A stretch of 44,572 nt of DNA from Saprospiraceae bacterium (GCA_020630895.1 JAHDII010000002.1:1-44572); one strand, 5' to 3'; shown: positions 24,201-33,108, numbered from the stretch's first letter. Numbers and translations are program-made. Notes: a model not told the origin generated them from the sequence alone.

Positions 24201-25573
24201 TATACCATTAGGATAATAATTTCTCCAAAAGCAGCAGAATTTCTTATTTTTTGACTTGCAGTAAGTACTTCTTGATCCATTTGTTTTGCTGTCAAATTTT
24301 GACCTCCAAAACGGGTATGTAATCTTAAAATAATGGCTTCTATAATAATGACAGCACCATCAACTATTAAACCAAAATCAATAGCTCCTAAACTCATTAA
24401 ATTGGCAGAAATACCAAAAATATTCATCATGGAAAGAGCAAAAAGCATAGATAAAGGAATGACTGATGCTACAATTAATCCTGCTCGAATATTTCCTAAT
24501 AATAGAATTAAAATAAAAATAACAATTAAACCTCCTTCTATTAAATTCGTTTGAACAGTTGAAATAGTTCTTTTGACTAAATCATCTCTAACTAAAAAAG
24601 GATATACTTCTACTCCTTCTGGAAGTGAAGAAGCGATTTGAGGTAAAATCGCTCTAATATCGTGAGTGACTTGAGCAGCATTAGCTCCCTTGAGCATCAT
24701 TGCCATTCCTCCTACAACTTCCTTTCCATTAGCGGTTAATGCTCCATAACGCGGTGCATACCCTATCTGAACAGTAGCTACATCTTTAATGATAATAGGA
24801 ACACCATTAGAAACTTTTACGACTATATTTTCTATATCTGATATTTTTTGAACTAATCCTTCTGCTCTGATATAATACGTATTTGTACCTTTTTCTATAT
24901 AGGCTCCTCCTGTATTAGAATTACTTCCTAATAGTGCATCATAAATTTCGGCTACTGTAATATTTTGAGCTTGTAGTTGGCTAGGAACAATAGCTACTTC
25001 ATATTGTTTTAAATACCCTCCAAAACTATTCACTTCTACCACTCCATCAATGGCTAAAATTTGTCTAGAAATAATCCAATCTTGGAAAGTTCTTAATTCT
25101 GTAGGGGAATATTTTTTTTCAAAACCTTTTTTAGCTCTTACAATATATTGAAATACTTCTCCCAATCCTGTTGATAAAGGTCCCATTTCTGGTGTTCCCA
25201 AACCTTCTGGTATTTCTTTAGAAACTTTTAGTAATTGTTCATTGACTAATTGTCGTGCTAAATAAATATCCATATCTTCCTCAAAAACAACAGTAACAAC
25301 AGATAAGCCAAAACGAGAAATAGAACGAATTTCTTCTAGTTGTTGCAAATTTTGTAAGGCTAATTCTACAGGATTCGTAATAAAACGCTCTACTTCTTGA
25401 GTTCCTAAAGAAGGGGAAGTTGTAATAACTTGTACTTGATTATTAGTGATATCTGGTACAGCATCTATAGGGAGTTGTTTCATAGAATATATTCCCCATC
25501 CTATTAATAAAAATATAATAATTCCTACAACAAATTTATTATGAATAGAATAGGCAATTATTTTATCAAACAT
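21278..25573 (-). CDS. CzcA-type heavy-metal RND pump fused to a C-terminal TolC-like outer-membrane factor
   Basis: A 1431-residue fusion. Residues 1 to about 1035 are a complete HME-RND pump: TM1 near 12-30, porter domains, and TM4 with LGAIDFGLIVDGAVIIIE, where Asp399, Asp405 and Glu412 are the proton-relay acids. The DFGxxxDGA form is typical of Czc/Ncc-type pumps for divalent Zn, Co, Cd or Ni rather than the Cu/Ag CusA form. At Met1040 a second signal-peptide-like segment begins (MNKNIMIILFFSFNFYHIHA/Q), followed by a TolC/CzcC-like helical domain (about 1062-1431; SLEDVQKIIVENHPSLQIAQAE). Pump-OMF fusions of this kind are known in Bacteroidota. An internal start at 22456 could give a separate OMF. 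First gene of the operon with the His-rich adaptor. Confidence 0.93.
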   Translation of the reverse strand: MFDKIIAYSIHNKFVVGIIIFLLIGWGIYSMKQLPIDAVPDITNNQVQVITTSPSLGTQEVERFITNPVELALQNLQQLEEIRSISRFGLSVVTVVFEEDMDIYLARQLVNEQLLKVSKEIPEGLGTPEMGPLSTGLGEVFQYIVRAKKGFEKKYSPTELRTFQDWIISRQILAIDGVVEVNSFGGYLKQYEVAIVPSQLQAQNITVAEIYDALLGSNSNTGGAYIEKGTNTYYIRAEGLVQKISDIENIVVKVSNGVPIIIKDVATVQIGYAPRYGALTANGKEVVGGMAMMLKGANAAQVTHDIRAILPQIASSLPEGVEVYPFLVRDDLVKRTISTVQTNLIEGGLIVIFILILLLGNIRAGLIVASVIPLSMLFALSMMNIFGISANLMSLGAIDFGLIVDGAVIIIEAIILRLHTRFGGQNLTAKQMDQEVLTASQKIRNSAAFGEIIILMVYIPILALVGIEGKMFRPMALTVGFAILGALILSMTYVPMMAALLLKKKITHEKNIADKIIAFCNAIYQPLLQLAMKVKWLIIVLVIALFSFSIYIFSKMGAEFIPTLEEGDLALHQILPPGTSLSQSIKISFLIQTQLKENFPEVVDVITKIGSAEIPTDPMPVEIGDIMVIMKPKAEWTSAHTRRDMYIKMNRVLKNIPGVQYEYSQPIQMRFNELMTGVRSDIAIKLYGDDLEILYAKAKEAEKIVQKIQGVASVNVEQTVGMPQIIVRYHYENLAQYGLKINDINQMIKMAFAGETAGVVYEQEKKFDLVIRLAQSERKKIEDVSNLLISLPNGNVIPLHKVAQISLEEAPMQISRDNTQRKIVMGVNVGTRDVESIVKEIQLKLNKNIKLPTGYYFAYGGTFENLQAAKDRLLIAVPIGLALIFILLFFTFKSIAQAALIFVAIPLSAIGGIWALELRGMPFSISAGIGFIALFGVAVLNGIVLIAEFNALKKEGIKNIYDRIYQGTTIRLRPVLMTAAVASLGFLPMAISTSGGAEVQRPLATVVIGGLITTTILTLFVLPILYYWLSIFQEKIKIKMNKNIMIILFFSFNFYHIHAQETISLEDVQKIIVENHPSLQIAQAEIQQAKSLTNIKYSLGDTEFYYEGDGLFQYDDVFQNQIGISQEIPHPKIIKTKNKIQEEKIKAISAKNEILKNNLKKEISQLYFDIQYQKEILNIYNNIIKDYDTFFKIAESRFKSGVANSLEKNSILLKKNEYQLLQNQAKQKIELLENKFNTFLTSNKKIIPEENLEKINITTTKDSLANVLYLQQLMNLNQADVELLEAQRKPSFKIGYALQNYFEFGFRSGIQASVTVPIFDHYSKKEVEAEKLKSNIIQKNVETKNIMAQQKINEWEAMLQLYESGIQFYSQQLKNNFQEQIRVAQLNYKAGEISYLEYLTILDNYGNHQLKYFEQIILYNYTAIEIQFYNG

Positions 25574-25609
25574 AATTTGAGATTATTACTGTATTGATTT
25601 ACTAATAAA

Positions 25610-25639
25610 CAAAGATAAGCAATAAATGCTGCAACTCAA
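25610..25639 (-). promoter_or_regulatory. promoter of the metal-efflux operon
   Basis: The minus strand reads TTG (25639-25637), 19 bases, TATCTTTG (25617-25610), a full match to the Bacteroidota -33/-7 consensus. The start codon follows about 37 bases downstream at 25573. Confidence 0.65.
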
Positions 25640-25695
25640 TTGCATTAAATGGGTATTTTATAATTTATTTAAGATCATCATTGATCAATTTATAA

Positions 25696-25703
25696 TACCT
25701 TTG
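25696..25703 (+). promoter_or_regulatory. -7 box of the divergent tlpA-like gene
   Basis: TACCTTTG matches TAnnTTTG and lies 33 bases before the ATG at 25737. The -33 TTG is not well placed (13 bases upstream), so support is partial. Confidence 0.35.
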
Positions 25704-25736
25704 TTTTTTATTTTCATATTATAAAATGCTTTTCTA

Positions 25737-26276
25737 ATGTTATCCAAACGTATCTTTTATACTAGTAGTATTATTCTATTTATTTTATCAATATATTCTT
25801 TTTCAAATTTTTCTCTTCAAAAAGAAGAAACTATTGTTGCTGATAAAACAAAAGTTGGAGATAAAATTCCTTCTTTTTCATTTGAAGCTACAGATGGAAA
25901 AACCTATTCTATTTCTGATTTTGAAGGGAAAGTAGTTTGGCTCAATTTTTTTGCTACTTGGTGTGGTCCCTGTATTAGAGAAATTCCTCATTTAAAAAAA
26001 TTACAAGAAGAATATGGAGATAAATTAGTAGTTATTGGAATTGGAAGGGAACATGATATTAATGTTTGTAAATCTTTTGAGAAAAAGATGAGAATTGATT
26101 ATATTTTAGGCGCCGATCCTGATAGAAGTATTTTTAATTTATTTGCGGATCGTTCTATTCCTAGAAATTATGTTATTGATACAAAGGGAATTATTAAAAT
26201 TCAAGAAAAAGGATATTCTCCAGAATTATTTAAAATATTAAAGGATAAGTTAAAAAAGATTATGGATGAAAATTAA
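25737..26276 (+). CDS. TlpA/ResA-like membrane-anchored thioredoxin
   Basis: A 179-residue thiol-disulphide oxidoreductase of the TlpA/ResA family. An N-terminal anchor (about 5-22) is followed by a periplasmic thioredoxin fold. The fold carries GDKIPSFSFEATDGKTYSISDF and WLNFFATWCGPCIREIPHL with the redox pair Cys76/Cys79, and ends with the SIPRNYVIDTKGII block containing the cis-proline. Such proteins keep periplasmic cysteines reduced, for example in cytochrome c maturation. An extra Cys in DINVCKSF is not at the active site. It is divergent from the metal-efflux operon, so a role in metal or redox stress is possible but unproven. Confidence 0.88.
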   Translation: MLSKRIFYTSSIILFILSIYSFSNFSLQKEETIVADKTKVGDKIPSFSFEATDGKTYSISDFEGKVVWLNFFATWCGPCIREIPHLKKLQEEYGDKLVVIGIGREHDINVCKSFEKKMRIDYILGADPDRSIFNLFADRSIPRNYVIDTKGIIKIQEKGYSPELFKILKDKLKKIMDEN

Positions 26277-26288
26277 GAATTTTTATTT

Positions 26289-26312
26289 GTCCTTTTTCTT
26301 GATAAAAAGGAC
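26289..26312 (+). terminator. hairpin after the TlpA-like gene
   Basis: Perfect GTCCTTTTT / AAAAAGGAC stem with a six-base loop, 12 bp after the stop. There is no T-run after it, so termination may be factor-assisted. The remaining 219 bp to the next gene show no further feature. Confidence 0.45.
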
Positions 26313-26531
26313 GAAAAATCAAGACTGTATTCAATTTTTAACGTGAAAAAAGATTGAAAATTTTAAATGAAATAAAACGCGCTTTCAATTTTTTTATTTT
26401 ATGTTTTACTTGGGGAAATATTTTAGAACAGTTTCTTTTTTATCTTTTTACTAAATTGAATAAGGTCAATCTTTAAAAACATTTAGTAATCAAGATAAGC
26501 ATTAAAAATAATATAAATAGTCGATCATTTT

Positions 26532-27803
26532 ATGAAATATTTTTTCTTTATTTTTTGTTGTTGTTTTTCTTTTGGTTCTATGGCTCAAAATATGTATCAA
26601 GAAAGAGCCTTGAAAAATATATCTTATTTAATTCGAGATAGTATTTTATTAGAACAAATAAAAATAGATGATCAAGGTATTTCTATTTATGCTTCTTCAG
26701 AAAATAAAAAAAAGGATATAGCTGAACTTTTAATTACTTGGGATGATGTTCCTATTTTTTTAACTCATGTGGTTAAAGAAAATAAAAAAAATATTACAAC
26801 AGAAAAAATTATTCGAGAAAGACAAAATGTACATCAAAATTTTTCTTTAGTTGAAAAAGAAAAACCAACAAGTTTAAAAGGAGTACGTATTGTTTTAGAT
26901 CCTGGTCATTTTGCTCATAATTTTAAAACGGCTATTTTAGAAAGAAAGTTTATTAAAATTCATAAAAAAGAAACTGGAACAAAAAAAGATATTGAATTTT
27001 TTGAATCTGATTTAGCTTGGAAAACAGCAATAATTTTGGCTAAGCGATTAGAGAATAAAGGTGCTGAAGTTTTAATTACAAGAAAAAAAGGAAAAAGTGC
27101 TTTAGGATATTCTTTTTTGAAATGGAAAAATAAATTATTTAAAAAAGAATTACAAAAAGATTTAGAAAATAAAAGCATCAATCAAGAACAATATAATTGG
27201 TATCTTCAAAAAGCTACTGATAAAGATATTTATCGGTACATGAATAAAAAAGATTTAATTGAACGAGCCCAAAAAATAAATTCTTTTCGTCCTCAACTCA
27301 CCATTAATATTCATTATAATGCTTCTGGTTCTTCACTCAATTCAGAAGGATATTTTTCTCCAACTGCATCTAATTATTGCATGGCTTTTGTAGGAGGAGG
27401 ATTTATGAAAGGAGAATTAAATTCCAAGGAGGCTCGGTTGCATTTTTTACGTTTATTATTATCTAATGATTTAGAACAATCTATTCATTTTTCGGATGAA
27501 ATAATAAAGGCACATACAGAAATTATTAAAGTACCTCATATTCCTAATAAAAATAATTTATTTTATCTAAATAAAAATAGTGTTTATACAAATATTGAAG
27601 GAGTCTATTGCAGAAATTTAGCTTTAACAAGAATGGTACAAGGAGTGATTTGTTTTGGAGAAAGTTTATTACAGGATAATATTAATGAGGCAGTTTTGTT
27701 AAGTCAAAAAAATTATAAAGAATCTAAAATAAAAACTTCTAATAGAGTTAAATTAGTTGTTGATGCTTATGAACAAGGTATTTTAAATTATATCGAAAAT
27801 TGA
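26532..27803 (+). CDS. N-acetylmuramoyl-L-alanine amidase (Amidase_3)
   Basis: A 423-residue exported zinc amidase that cleaves the MurNAc-L-Ala bond of peptidoglycan. The signal peptide ends near residue 18 (GSMA/Q). The Amidase_3 domain starts at about 116 (GVRIVLDPGHFAHN). Likely zinc ligands are His126, Glu158 (FFESDLAWKTA) and His261 (INIHYNASG). A lysine-rich insertion of about 55 residues (188-245) separates the second and third ligands, longer than in E. coli AmiA/B/C. No SPOR or LysM domain is present. The WG-repeat gene follows 41 bp after and is likely co-transcribed. Confidence 0.88.
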   Translation: MKYFFFIFCCCFSFGSMAQNMYQERALKNISYLIRDSILLEQIKIDDQGISIYASSENKKKDIAELLITWDDVPIFLTHVVKENKKNITTEKIIRERQNVHQNFSLVEKEKPTSLKGVRIVLDPGHFAHNFKTAILERKFIKIHKKETGTKKDIEFFESDLAWKTAIILAKRLENKGAEVLITRKKGKSALGYSFLKWKNKLFKKELQKDLENKSINQEQYNWYLQKATDKDIYRYMNKKDLIERAQKINSFRPQLTINIHYNASGSSLNSEGYFSPTASNYCMAFVGGGFMKGELNSKEARLHFLRLLLSNDLEQSIHFSDEIIKAHTEIIKVPHIPNKNNLFYLNKNSVYTNIEGVYCRNLALTRMVQGVICFGESLLQDNINEAVLLSQKNYKESKIKTSNRVKLVVDAYEQGILNYIEN

Positions 27804-27844
27804 CTTTAAATAAAAAACTATTTAATTTTATAAAAAAAAGGATC

Positions 27845-29089
27845 ATGTTTAAAAATATATTTTTAATTGTTTTAATGTGTTGTTTTTTGCAAATTGGTAA
27901 TAGCCAAAATGTATTGATACAAATAAAAAATCAAGAAAAAGAAAAAATAAATTATCATTTTGTTGATGAAAATAAAGAAGTGAAAATAAAACTTCCTGAA
28001 GGACATATTCCCATGAATTCATTTCAATTTCCTATTCAAAGATATGAAGATGGCTTATGTTTAATTCATGCAAAAAATAGTTTTTATTTCATTAATACTC
28101 AAGGAAAAAAAGTAATTACTTTTGATGATATTACTACCAACTATCATGTTTTTCCTTTTTCTGAAGGTTTAGCTGTTGTTAGAATTTTTAATTCTGATTT
28201 TCCTTCTGGACAAAGAGATCATTATATTGATATTCATGGAAAAAAAGTATTTGATCAATATTTTTATAAAGCAAATTCTTTTTCTGAAAAATTTGCTTTA
28301 GTAGAATTGTTAGATGAAAATGGAAAAGCAAAAACAGGAAATAAGCGTTGGGCATATATCAAGAATTCAGGAAAAATTGCTATTACTTTTCAAGACGAAG
28401 CCAAAGAAATTGTTCGGTTAACTCCTTTTCAGGAGGGAATTGCTACTGTAATTTTTAAAGATGCTTTTTATTATATCAATCGTGTAGGAAAAAATATTTT
28501 AGATATTCCATTAGAAGAAAATATTAAAAGGGTAGGAAGTCAATTTTCAGAAAAAATTGCTAGAAGAAGAATTCCTAAAACGGAAAAAAATCAACAAGGA
28601 AATAATTTTTCTTTTTATAATTATAATGGGGAAGAATTATTTCAAATAAAAAATTATAATCGAGTAACATCTTTCAACGAAGGCTTGTGTTGGGTAACTC
28701 AATTAGATAAAGAAAATTCTTCAAAAAATAAAAGAGTTTTTAAGCAATATTTTTTAAATAAAAAAGGTGAAGTTGCTTTAGAATATACAGAAGGAAGAAT
28801 TGCTAGTAATTTTAAATGGGGACTTGCTAAAGTAAAAAAAGAAACAAAGAGTGGCTATTTAACAGGTTTTATTGATCCTTACGGCAATGAAATTATTGAA
28901 GCTAAATACCAAAAAGCTTATAGAGTTAGTCCTCAATATATTTATGCTGAAATCGATAATGAAAATTATGAAATCATCGATCTCTATGGATTAGGAATTC
29001 CTACTTTTAAGAATAATATTATTTTAGATAAAAAAGAAGATGAAGAAATTAAAAAAGATAATAAACCTCAATTAAAAATTAGACCTTAA
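27845..29089 (+). CDS. exported WG-repeat protein
   Basis: A 414-residue protein. The ATG at 27845 is chosen because it opens a clean signal peptide (MFKNIFLIVLMCCFLQIGNS/Q). An upstream TTG at 27800 would place 15 charged residues before it and overlap the amidase gene. The mature part has about seven WG-type repeats, with lines such as YEDGLCLIHAKNSFYFINTQ, FSEGLAVVRI, FQEGIATVIFKDAFYYINRVG, FNEGLCWVTQ and FKWGLAKVKKETKSGYL. The tail is Lys/Asp-rich. WG-repeat proteins are widespread in Bacteroidota but poorly characterised, with a putative scaffold or binding role. Being next to a cell-wall amidase suggests an envelope role. Confidence 0.85.
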   Translation: MFKNIFLIVLMCCFLQIGNSQNVLIQIKNQEKEKINYHFVDENKEVKIKLPEGHIPMNSFQFPIQRYEDGLCLIHAKNSFYFINTQGKKVITFDDITTNYHVFPFSEGLAVVRIFNSDFPSGQRDHYIDIHGKKVFDQYFYKANSFSEKFALVELLDENGKAKTGNKRWAYIKNSGKIAITFQDEAKEIVRLTPFQEGIATVIFKDAFYYINRVGKNILDIPLEENIKRVGSQFSEKIARRRIPKTEKNQQGNNFSFYNYNGEELFQIKNYNRVTSFNEGLCWVTQLDKENSSKNKRVFKQYFLNKKGEVALEYTEGRIASNFKWGLAKVKKETKSGYLTGFIDPYGNEIIEAKYQKAYRVSPQYIYAEIDNENYEIIDLYGLGIPTFKNNIILDKKEDEEIKKDNKPQLKIRP

Positions 29090-29111
29090 ACATACATTTA
29101 GTACGGTTCTA

Positions 29112-29149
29112 AAAAAAAATGCAGTTCGTTTTCGAACTGCATTTTTTTT
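29112..29149. terminator. bidirectional terminator between the WG-repeat gene and the PBP gene
   Basis: Hairpin ATGCAGTTCG / CGAACTGCAT with flanking A-run and T-run, overlapping the stop codon of the minus-strand PBP gene. It is the only such structure between these convergent genes. Confidence 0.85.
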
Positions 29150-31829
29150 AATCAAAACCATCATCGTCACCGTCATCTTCTTCATTAGGAGGAGTAGGAG
29201 GGCTAGGATTAGGGTTTTCCTCGTCATCAAAACCTAAATCTTCTTCCTCGTCATCATCATATTCATCACCAAAACCACCAGGATCAGTTGAGGCATTAGG
29301 ATCATCTGTAAGTCCTTCTTCTCCATCAGTAGAATTACCATAAATTCCACGACAATCAATACGAATAGATAATTCGCCCAAAGGTTTTTTAAATCTTTTA
29401 TTTGGATTATATTTAACTATAGTATCTTTTTCAATCCCTTTCATCATATCCACATAAATAGGACGAGCTAAAATTCCTCCTTGACCATTATAAGTACTTC
29501 TAAAGCGAATCCAACGATCATCTCCACCTACCCAAACACCAATTACTATTTCTGGAGCAATACCCATAAACCAAGCATCAGCATGATTATTTGTAGTTCC
29601 TGTTTTTCCTCCTACTTCTGTTTTTAATTGTCCTTGAATGGGATTTGCTACTTTTTTAAGCATATCTACCATGACATAATTCGCATCTTCATTTAAGGCT
29701 CTAGGCGTAGTTTGAGGAGGAGTTCTATAAATAACATCGCCATTTTTATCCTCTATTTTAGAGATGAAAAAGGGTTTTTTAGAAAATCCATTATTAGCAA
29801 AAGTAGCATAAGCTCCTGTAAGTTCATAAACGGATAAATCTGTTGCACCCAAACAAATTGAAGGTTGTTTAGGAACACGAGGTTCTCCATATACATTGAG
29901 AGCGTCAACATCAATACCCATATTTTTGACTAAAGTTCGTACAGGTTCTGTACAACCTATTTGTTTCATCAAATAAGCAGAAACTGTATTTTTAGATTTT
30001 TCAAGAGCCTTATATAATGAGAATTCTTTTCCTGTATATTCTCCAAAGTTTTTAGGTGTCCAATCCTTTAATAATTCAAAACAGCCTTCTCCTTTATGAA
30101 TGGTATAAGCCATATCTGGCACTTTGTAACAAGGAGAAATTCCCCATTCAGCAATAGCCGTAGCATAAACAAAAGGCTTGAAAGTAGAACCGACTTGACG
30201 CTCTACAGATTTATTAACGTGGTCGAATTTAAAATATTTATGATTAATTCCTCCAACCCATGCCTTAATTGCTCCACTTTGAGGATCTACAGCTACAACT
30301 CCAGTTTGAAGATGCATTCGTATATATCGCAAAGAATCCCAAGGAGTCATAATGGTATCTCGCTCCATTGTATCATTATAAGCGAAGATTTTCATTTTTG
30401 TTTTTTTCTTGAAATCTTTTTCTACCTCTTTTTCTAATTTAGCCCATTGATTTTTAAGTGTTTTCCACAAATCAGACCTCATTATTCTTCTGTATATCTT
30501 TGATTTTTTTTCTGAAAGAAAATTTTTCTCTCTTAGTTCTGCAAAATGTCCTGCTTCTTTTTCTTCTTTCAACATTCTTACAATCTCATAATCTCTTAAT
30601 GATAACTCGTATTTTTGTTGAATAAGAGAAAGGGTTTCAGATAAATGAATATCTCTATGAATTTGATATCTATCAGAACCTCTTAATACTTTTTGAAAGG
30701 ATTCTAATCTCATTTCTATTTCTTTATCTGTAGCTTTCCCTTTGTATGTCCAAGGATCTTTATTCTTCCATTCTTTAAAAAACTTCTTTTGATTATTTGC
30801 CATATTTTTAGCAACAGAAGCTTCTGCATGAAGCTGCATACGAGGATCTATCGTTGTATAAATTGTAAGCCCATCAGTATGAACATTATACTCTTTTCCA
30901 TCTTTTTCGCCAAGTTCGCTTAAAATATTTTTGACCTCTTTTCTGAGTTCTTCTCTAAAGTAAGGAGCGATACCTTCAGAATGGCTTTTTCTAGAAAAAT
31001 TGAGTTGTAAGTCTTTATTTTTTACTAACTCATAATATTCTTCTTCTGAAAAATGCCCTGCTTCCATCATGAGTTTTAAAACCGTTTCTTTACGTTCTTT
31101 AGCATTTTTTTTGAATTTTTTAGGATTATAAAAAGCAGGGTTCTTTAGCATGCCTACTAACATTGCTGCTTCACTCAAATCTAAATCTTTAGGTTGTTTA
31201 CCAAAATAAGTCTCTGAAGCAGATTTAATTCCTACAGCTCCATATAAGAAATCAAATTCATTGAGATACATCATGATGATTTCTTCTTTAGTATATCTTC
31301 TCTCTAACTGAACGGCAGTAATCCATTCTTTAAATTTAGTAAGACCTAATTTAATAGCTCGTTTGATTTTTCCTCCTTTAAAAGAACGATTAGAATATTG
31401 TAGTTTCGCTAATTGTTGTGTAATGGTACTACCTCCTCCTTTACTTGTTGTACCTAGTGCTAAACCTTTTACTACACGGCCTAGTGCTTCTAAATCTATT
31501 CCTGCATGTTTATAAAATCGTTTATCTTCTGTAGCAATTAATGCTTGAATGAGATGTTCTGGTAAATCTTCATAAGCTACTTTTACTCTATTTTCTACAT
31601 AATATCGTCCTATAACTGAACCATCTGCTGCTAAAACTTCTGTAGCTAAATTATTTTTAGGATTTTGTAATTCATCTGTAGAAGGGAGATCGCTACTTCT
31701 AGAAAGGAAGAAAAAAAATAAAATAGTACTAAACACTCCTACACCCCATAATATCCACATCCATTTGATGTATTTTTTATATTTGGGCATATTGTTTTCT
31801 CTGTATTCTTGATTAGTCATCTCAAACAA
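29148..31829 (-). CDS. mrcA: class A penicillin-binding protein (PBP1A-like transglycosylase/transpeptidase)
   Basis: An 893-residue bifunctional cell-wall synthase. A short cytoplasmic start and one transmembrane segment (about 22-42) precede a GT51 glycosyltransferase domain with catalytic Glu101 (ATEDKRFYKHAGIDLEA) and GGSTITQQLAK at about 132-142. The transpeptidase domain has the active-site tetrad STFK (548-551), SKN (612-614) and KTG (742-744). A helical insertion at about 340-480, rich in Lys/Glu, separates the two domains. The C-terminus (about 840-893) is a low-complexity Asp/Glu/Pro tail. Symbol by general family resemblance. Confidence 0.92.
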   Translation of the reverse strand: MFEMTNQEYRENNMPKYKKYIKWMWILWGVGVFSTILFFFFLSRSSDLPSTDELQNPKNNLATEVLAADGSVIGRYYVENRVKVAYEDLPEHLIQALIATEDKRFYKHAGIDLEALGRVVKGLALGTTSKGGGSTITQQLAKLQYSNRSFKGGKIKRAIKLGLTKFKEWITAVQLERRYTKEEIIMMYLNEFDFLYGAVGIKSASETYFGKQPKDLDLSEAAMLVGMLKNPAFYNPKKFKKNAKERKETVLKLMMEAGHFSEEEYYELVKNKDLQLNFSRKSHSEGIAPYFREELRKEVKNILSELGEKDGKEYNVHTDGLTIYTTIDPRMQLHAEASVAKNMANNQKKFFKEWKNKDPWTYKGKATDKEIEMRLESFQKVLRGSDRYQIHRDIHLSETLSLIQQKYELSLRDYEIVRMLKEEKEAGHFAELREKNFLSEKKSKIYRRIMRSDLWKTLKNQWAKLEKEVEKDFKKKTKMKIFAYNDTMERDTIMTPWDSLRYIRMHLQTGVVAVDPQSGAIKAWVGGINHKYFKFDHVNKSVERQVGSTFKPFVYATAIAEWGISPCYKVPDMAYTIHKGEGCFELLKDWTPKNFGEYTGKEFSLYKALEKSKNTVSAYLMKQIGCTEPVRTLVKNMGIDVDALNVYGEPRVPKQPSICLGATDLSVYELTGAYATFANNGFSKKPFFISKIEDKNGDVIYRTPPQTTPRALNEDANYVMVDMLKKVANPIQGQLKTEVGGKTGTTNNHADAWFMGIAPEIVIGVWVGGDDRWIRFRSTYNGQGGILARPIYVDMMKGIEKDTIVKYNPNKRFKKPLGELSIRIDCRGIYGNSTDGEEGLTDDPNASTDPGGFGDEYDDDEEEDLGFDDEENPNPSPPTPPNEEDDGDDDGFD

Positions 31830-31842
31830 TAATTTTAATTAA

Positions 31843-31890
31843 AATTTTATGTAGAAGGAAAATTTTATCCAACAAAATTCTACATAAATT
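31843..31890 (-). terminator. possible terminator upstream of the PBP gene
   Basis: Inverted repeat with arms around TTATGTAGAA / TTCTACATAA and a loop of about 21 bases, following (on the minus strand) the membrane-protein gene that ends at 31989. The T-run is weak. Confidence 0.35.
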
Positions 31891-31988
31891 TGAGTATAAA
31901 AATATTTATTTTGTACAAAAATACATAATTATTGCATTGCTTGGGCTATGATTTGTTTTTGAAACTATTATTTGTTGATAAATAACTA

Positions 31989-32669
31989 TTAAGCGTCGAT
32001 AAGTTTTGTTTCATCTCGGGAGATAGGAATTTGAAGTTTTTCGGCATATTGAGTAATTTCATTAATGAAAACTCTAATAACTTCATTTTCATTTCCTGTT
32101 AAAAGAACATCATCTAAAAGTTGATTTTCTTCAAAATCTACATCTCTATTAAATTTAGAAATATCTAATTCTTCATATAATATTTTTAAATTTTGTTCGC
32201 CTTCTATTTTTACGCCATTTTGATATAATTGAAAAGAAGTTACAGATAAATCTTCTTTAAAAATACCATCTTTATATAATGAGGGATGTTGAAAAATAAT
32301 TTTAGGTTGTGCTAATATTCCATTTGTAAATAAAACAACAGCAAAGTATCCTAATAGGCCTAAAACAGGAATCCAAAATTCATTAATAAATAAAGAAGTA
32401 AAACCTACAATAATTAATAATAAAAATGATTTGATAATTAAATATCGAATAAATTCATCTTGTTTTTTTAAATAAAAAATAACGACATTTTGTTTTTTTC
32501 TATATTGATAATATCTAATAAAAAGCCAAATAATAAGACCTATCGTCAATAAAAAATAATAACCTTGAAATAATCGAATAAAAATAATTTGATATTCAGA
32601 TTTATATAATAATAATGCAACTCCTGCAATTAAAAATAACCATTCTACTGCTTCAACTTCTTTCCTCAT
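31989..32669 (-). CDS. hypothetical four-helix membrane protein with cytoplasmic tail
   Basis: A 226-residue protein with four hydrophobic segments (about 8-22, 35-52, 74-94, 97-116). A soluble, acidic C-terminal half follows (about 120-226; FQLYQNGVKIEGEQNLKILYEEL, then NENEVIRVFINEITQYAEKL). The tail looks like a PH-like or small alpha/beta module set after a membrane domain, but I do not recognise a family. It starts one base after the GNAT gene stop, so the two are one transcription unit. Confidence 0.65.
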   Translation of the reverse strand: MRKEVEAVEWLFLIAGVALLLYKSEYQIIFIRLFQGYYFLLTIGLIIWLFIRYYQYRKKQNVVIFYLKKQDEFIRYLIIKSFLLLIIVGFTSLFINEFWIPVLGLLGYFAVVLFTNGILAQPKIIFQHPSLYKDGIFKEDLSVTSFQLYQNGVKIEGEQNLKILYEELDISKFNRDVDFEENQLLDDVLLTGNENEVIRVFINEITQYAEKLQIPISRDETKLIDA

Positions 32670-32670
32670 G

Positions 32671-33108
32671 TTATAAAAACTTTTTTACGTTTAGCCATTC
32701 ATCATCAATAATAGTATTGTTTTTTTTATAGAAGTTAATAGCAGGAGTATTCCAATTGATGACTTGCCATTTTACTAATTTAGCTCCTTGTTTTTTACTT
32801 TCTTCATAAAAGAAATCATATAATTTTTGTCCTACTCCTTTTCGTCTATATTTTTCTGTTACTACAAAATCTTCTAGGTACATCATTTTACCTTTCCAAG
32901 TAGAGTAGGTCATATAATAGATCATCATTCCAATAATAGTACCATTTTCTTCTGCAACAATTGCTTTAAAAATTCCTTCTTGAAAATCATTTTGATAATC
33001 TTCTAAAGTTGCTGTTACGGCATCAGGCTCTTTTTCATAAATAGCTAATTCTATAACTAAACTATATATGTCAGGAATATCTTTTAATATTGCTTTTCGA
33101 ATATTCAT
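32671..33108 (-). CDS. GNAT family N-acetyltransferase (SAT/thialysine type)
   Basis: A 145-residue single-domain GNAT protein that transfers acetyl from acetyl-CoA to an amine. The acetyl-CoA site is in LEDFVVTEKYRRKGVGQKLYDFF (Q/RxxGxG/A type: RRKGVG). The N-terminus IRKAILKDIPDIYSLVIELAIYEK and the WQVINWNTPAINFYKK segment place it near the spermidine/spermine and thialysine acetyltransferases (SSAT-like). The substrate is therefore likely a polyamine or lysine analogue, not proven. It is in a two-gene operon with the membrane protein. Confidence 0.87.
   Translation of the reverse strand: MNIRKAILKDIPDIYSLVIELAIYEKEPDAVTATLEDYQNDFQEGIFKAIVAEENGTIIGMMIYYMTYSTWKGKMMYLEDFVVTEKYRRKGVGQKLYDFFYEESKKQGAKLVKWQVINWNTPAINFYKKNNTIIDDEWLNVKKFL

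Noticed and set aside
27800..27844. TTG start for the WG-repeat gene
   Set aside because: It would put a charged stretch before a clean signal peptide and overlap the amidase stop; ATG 27845 is better.
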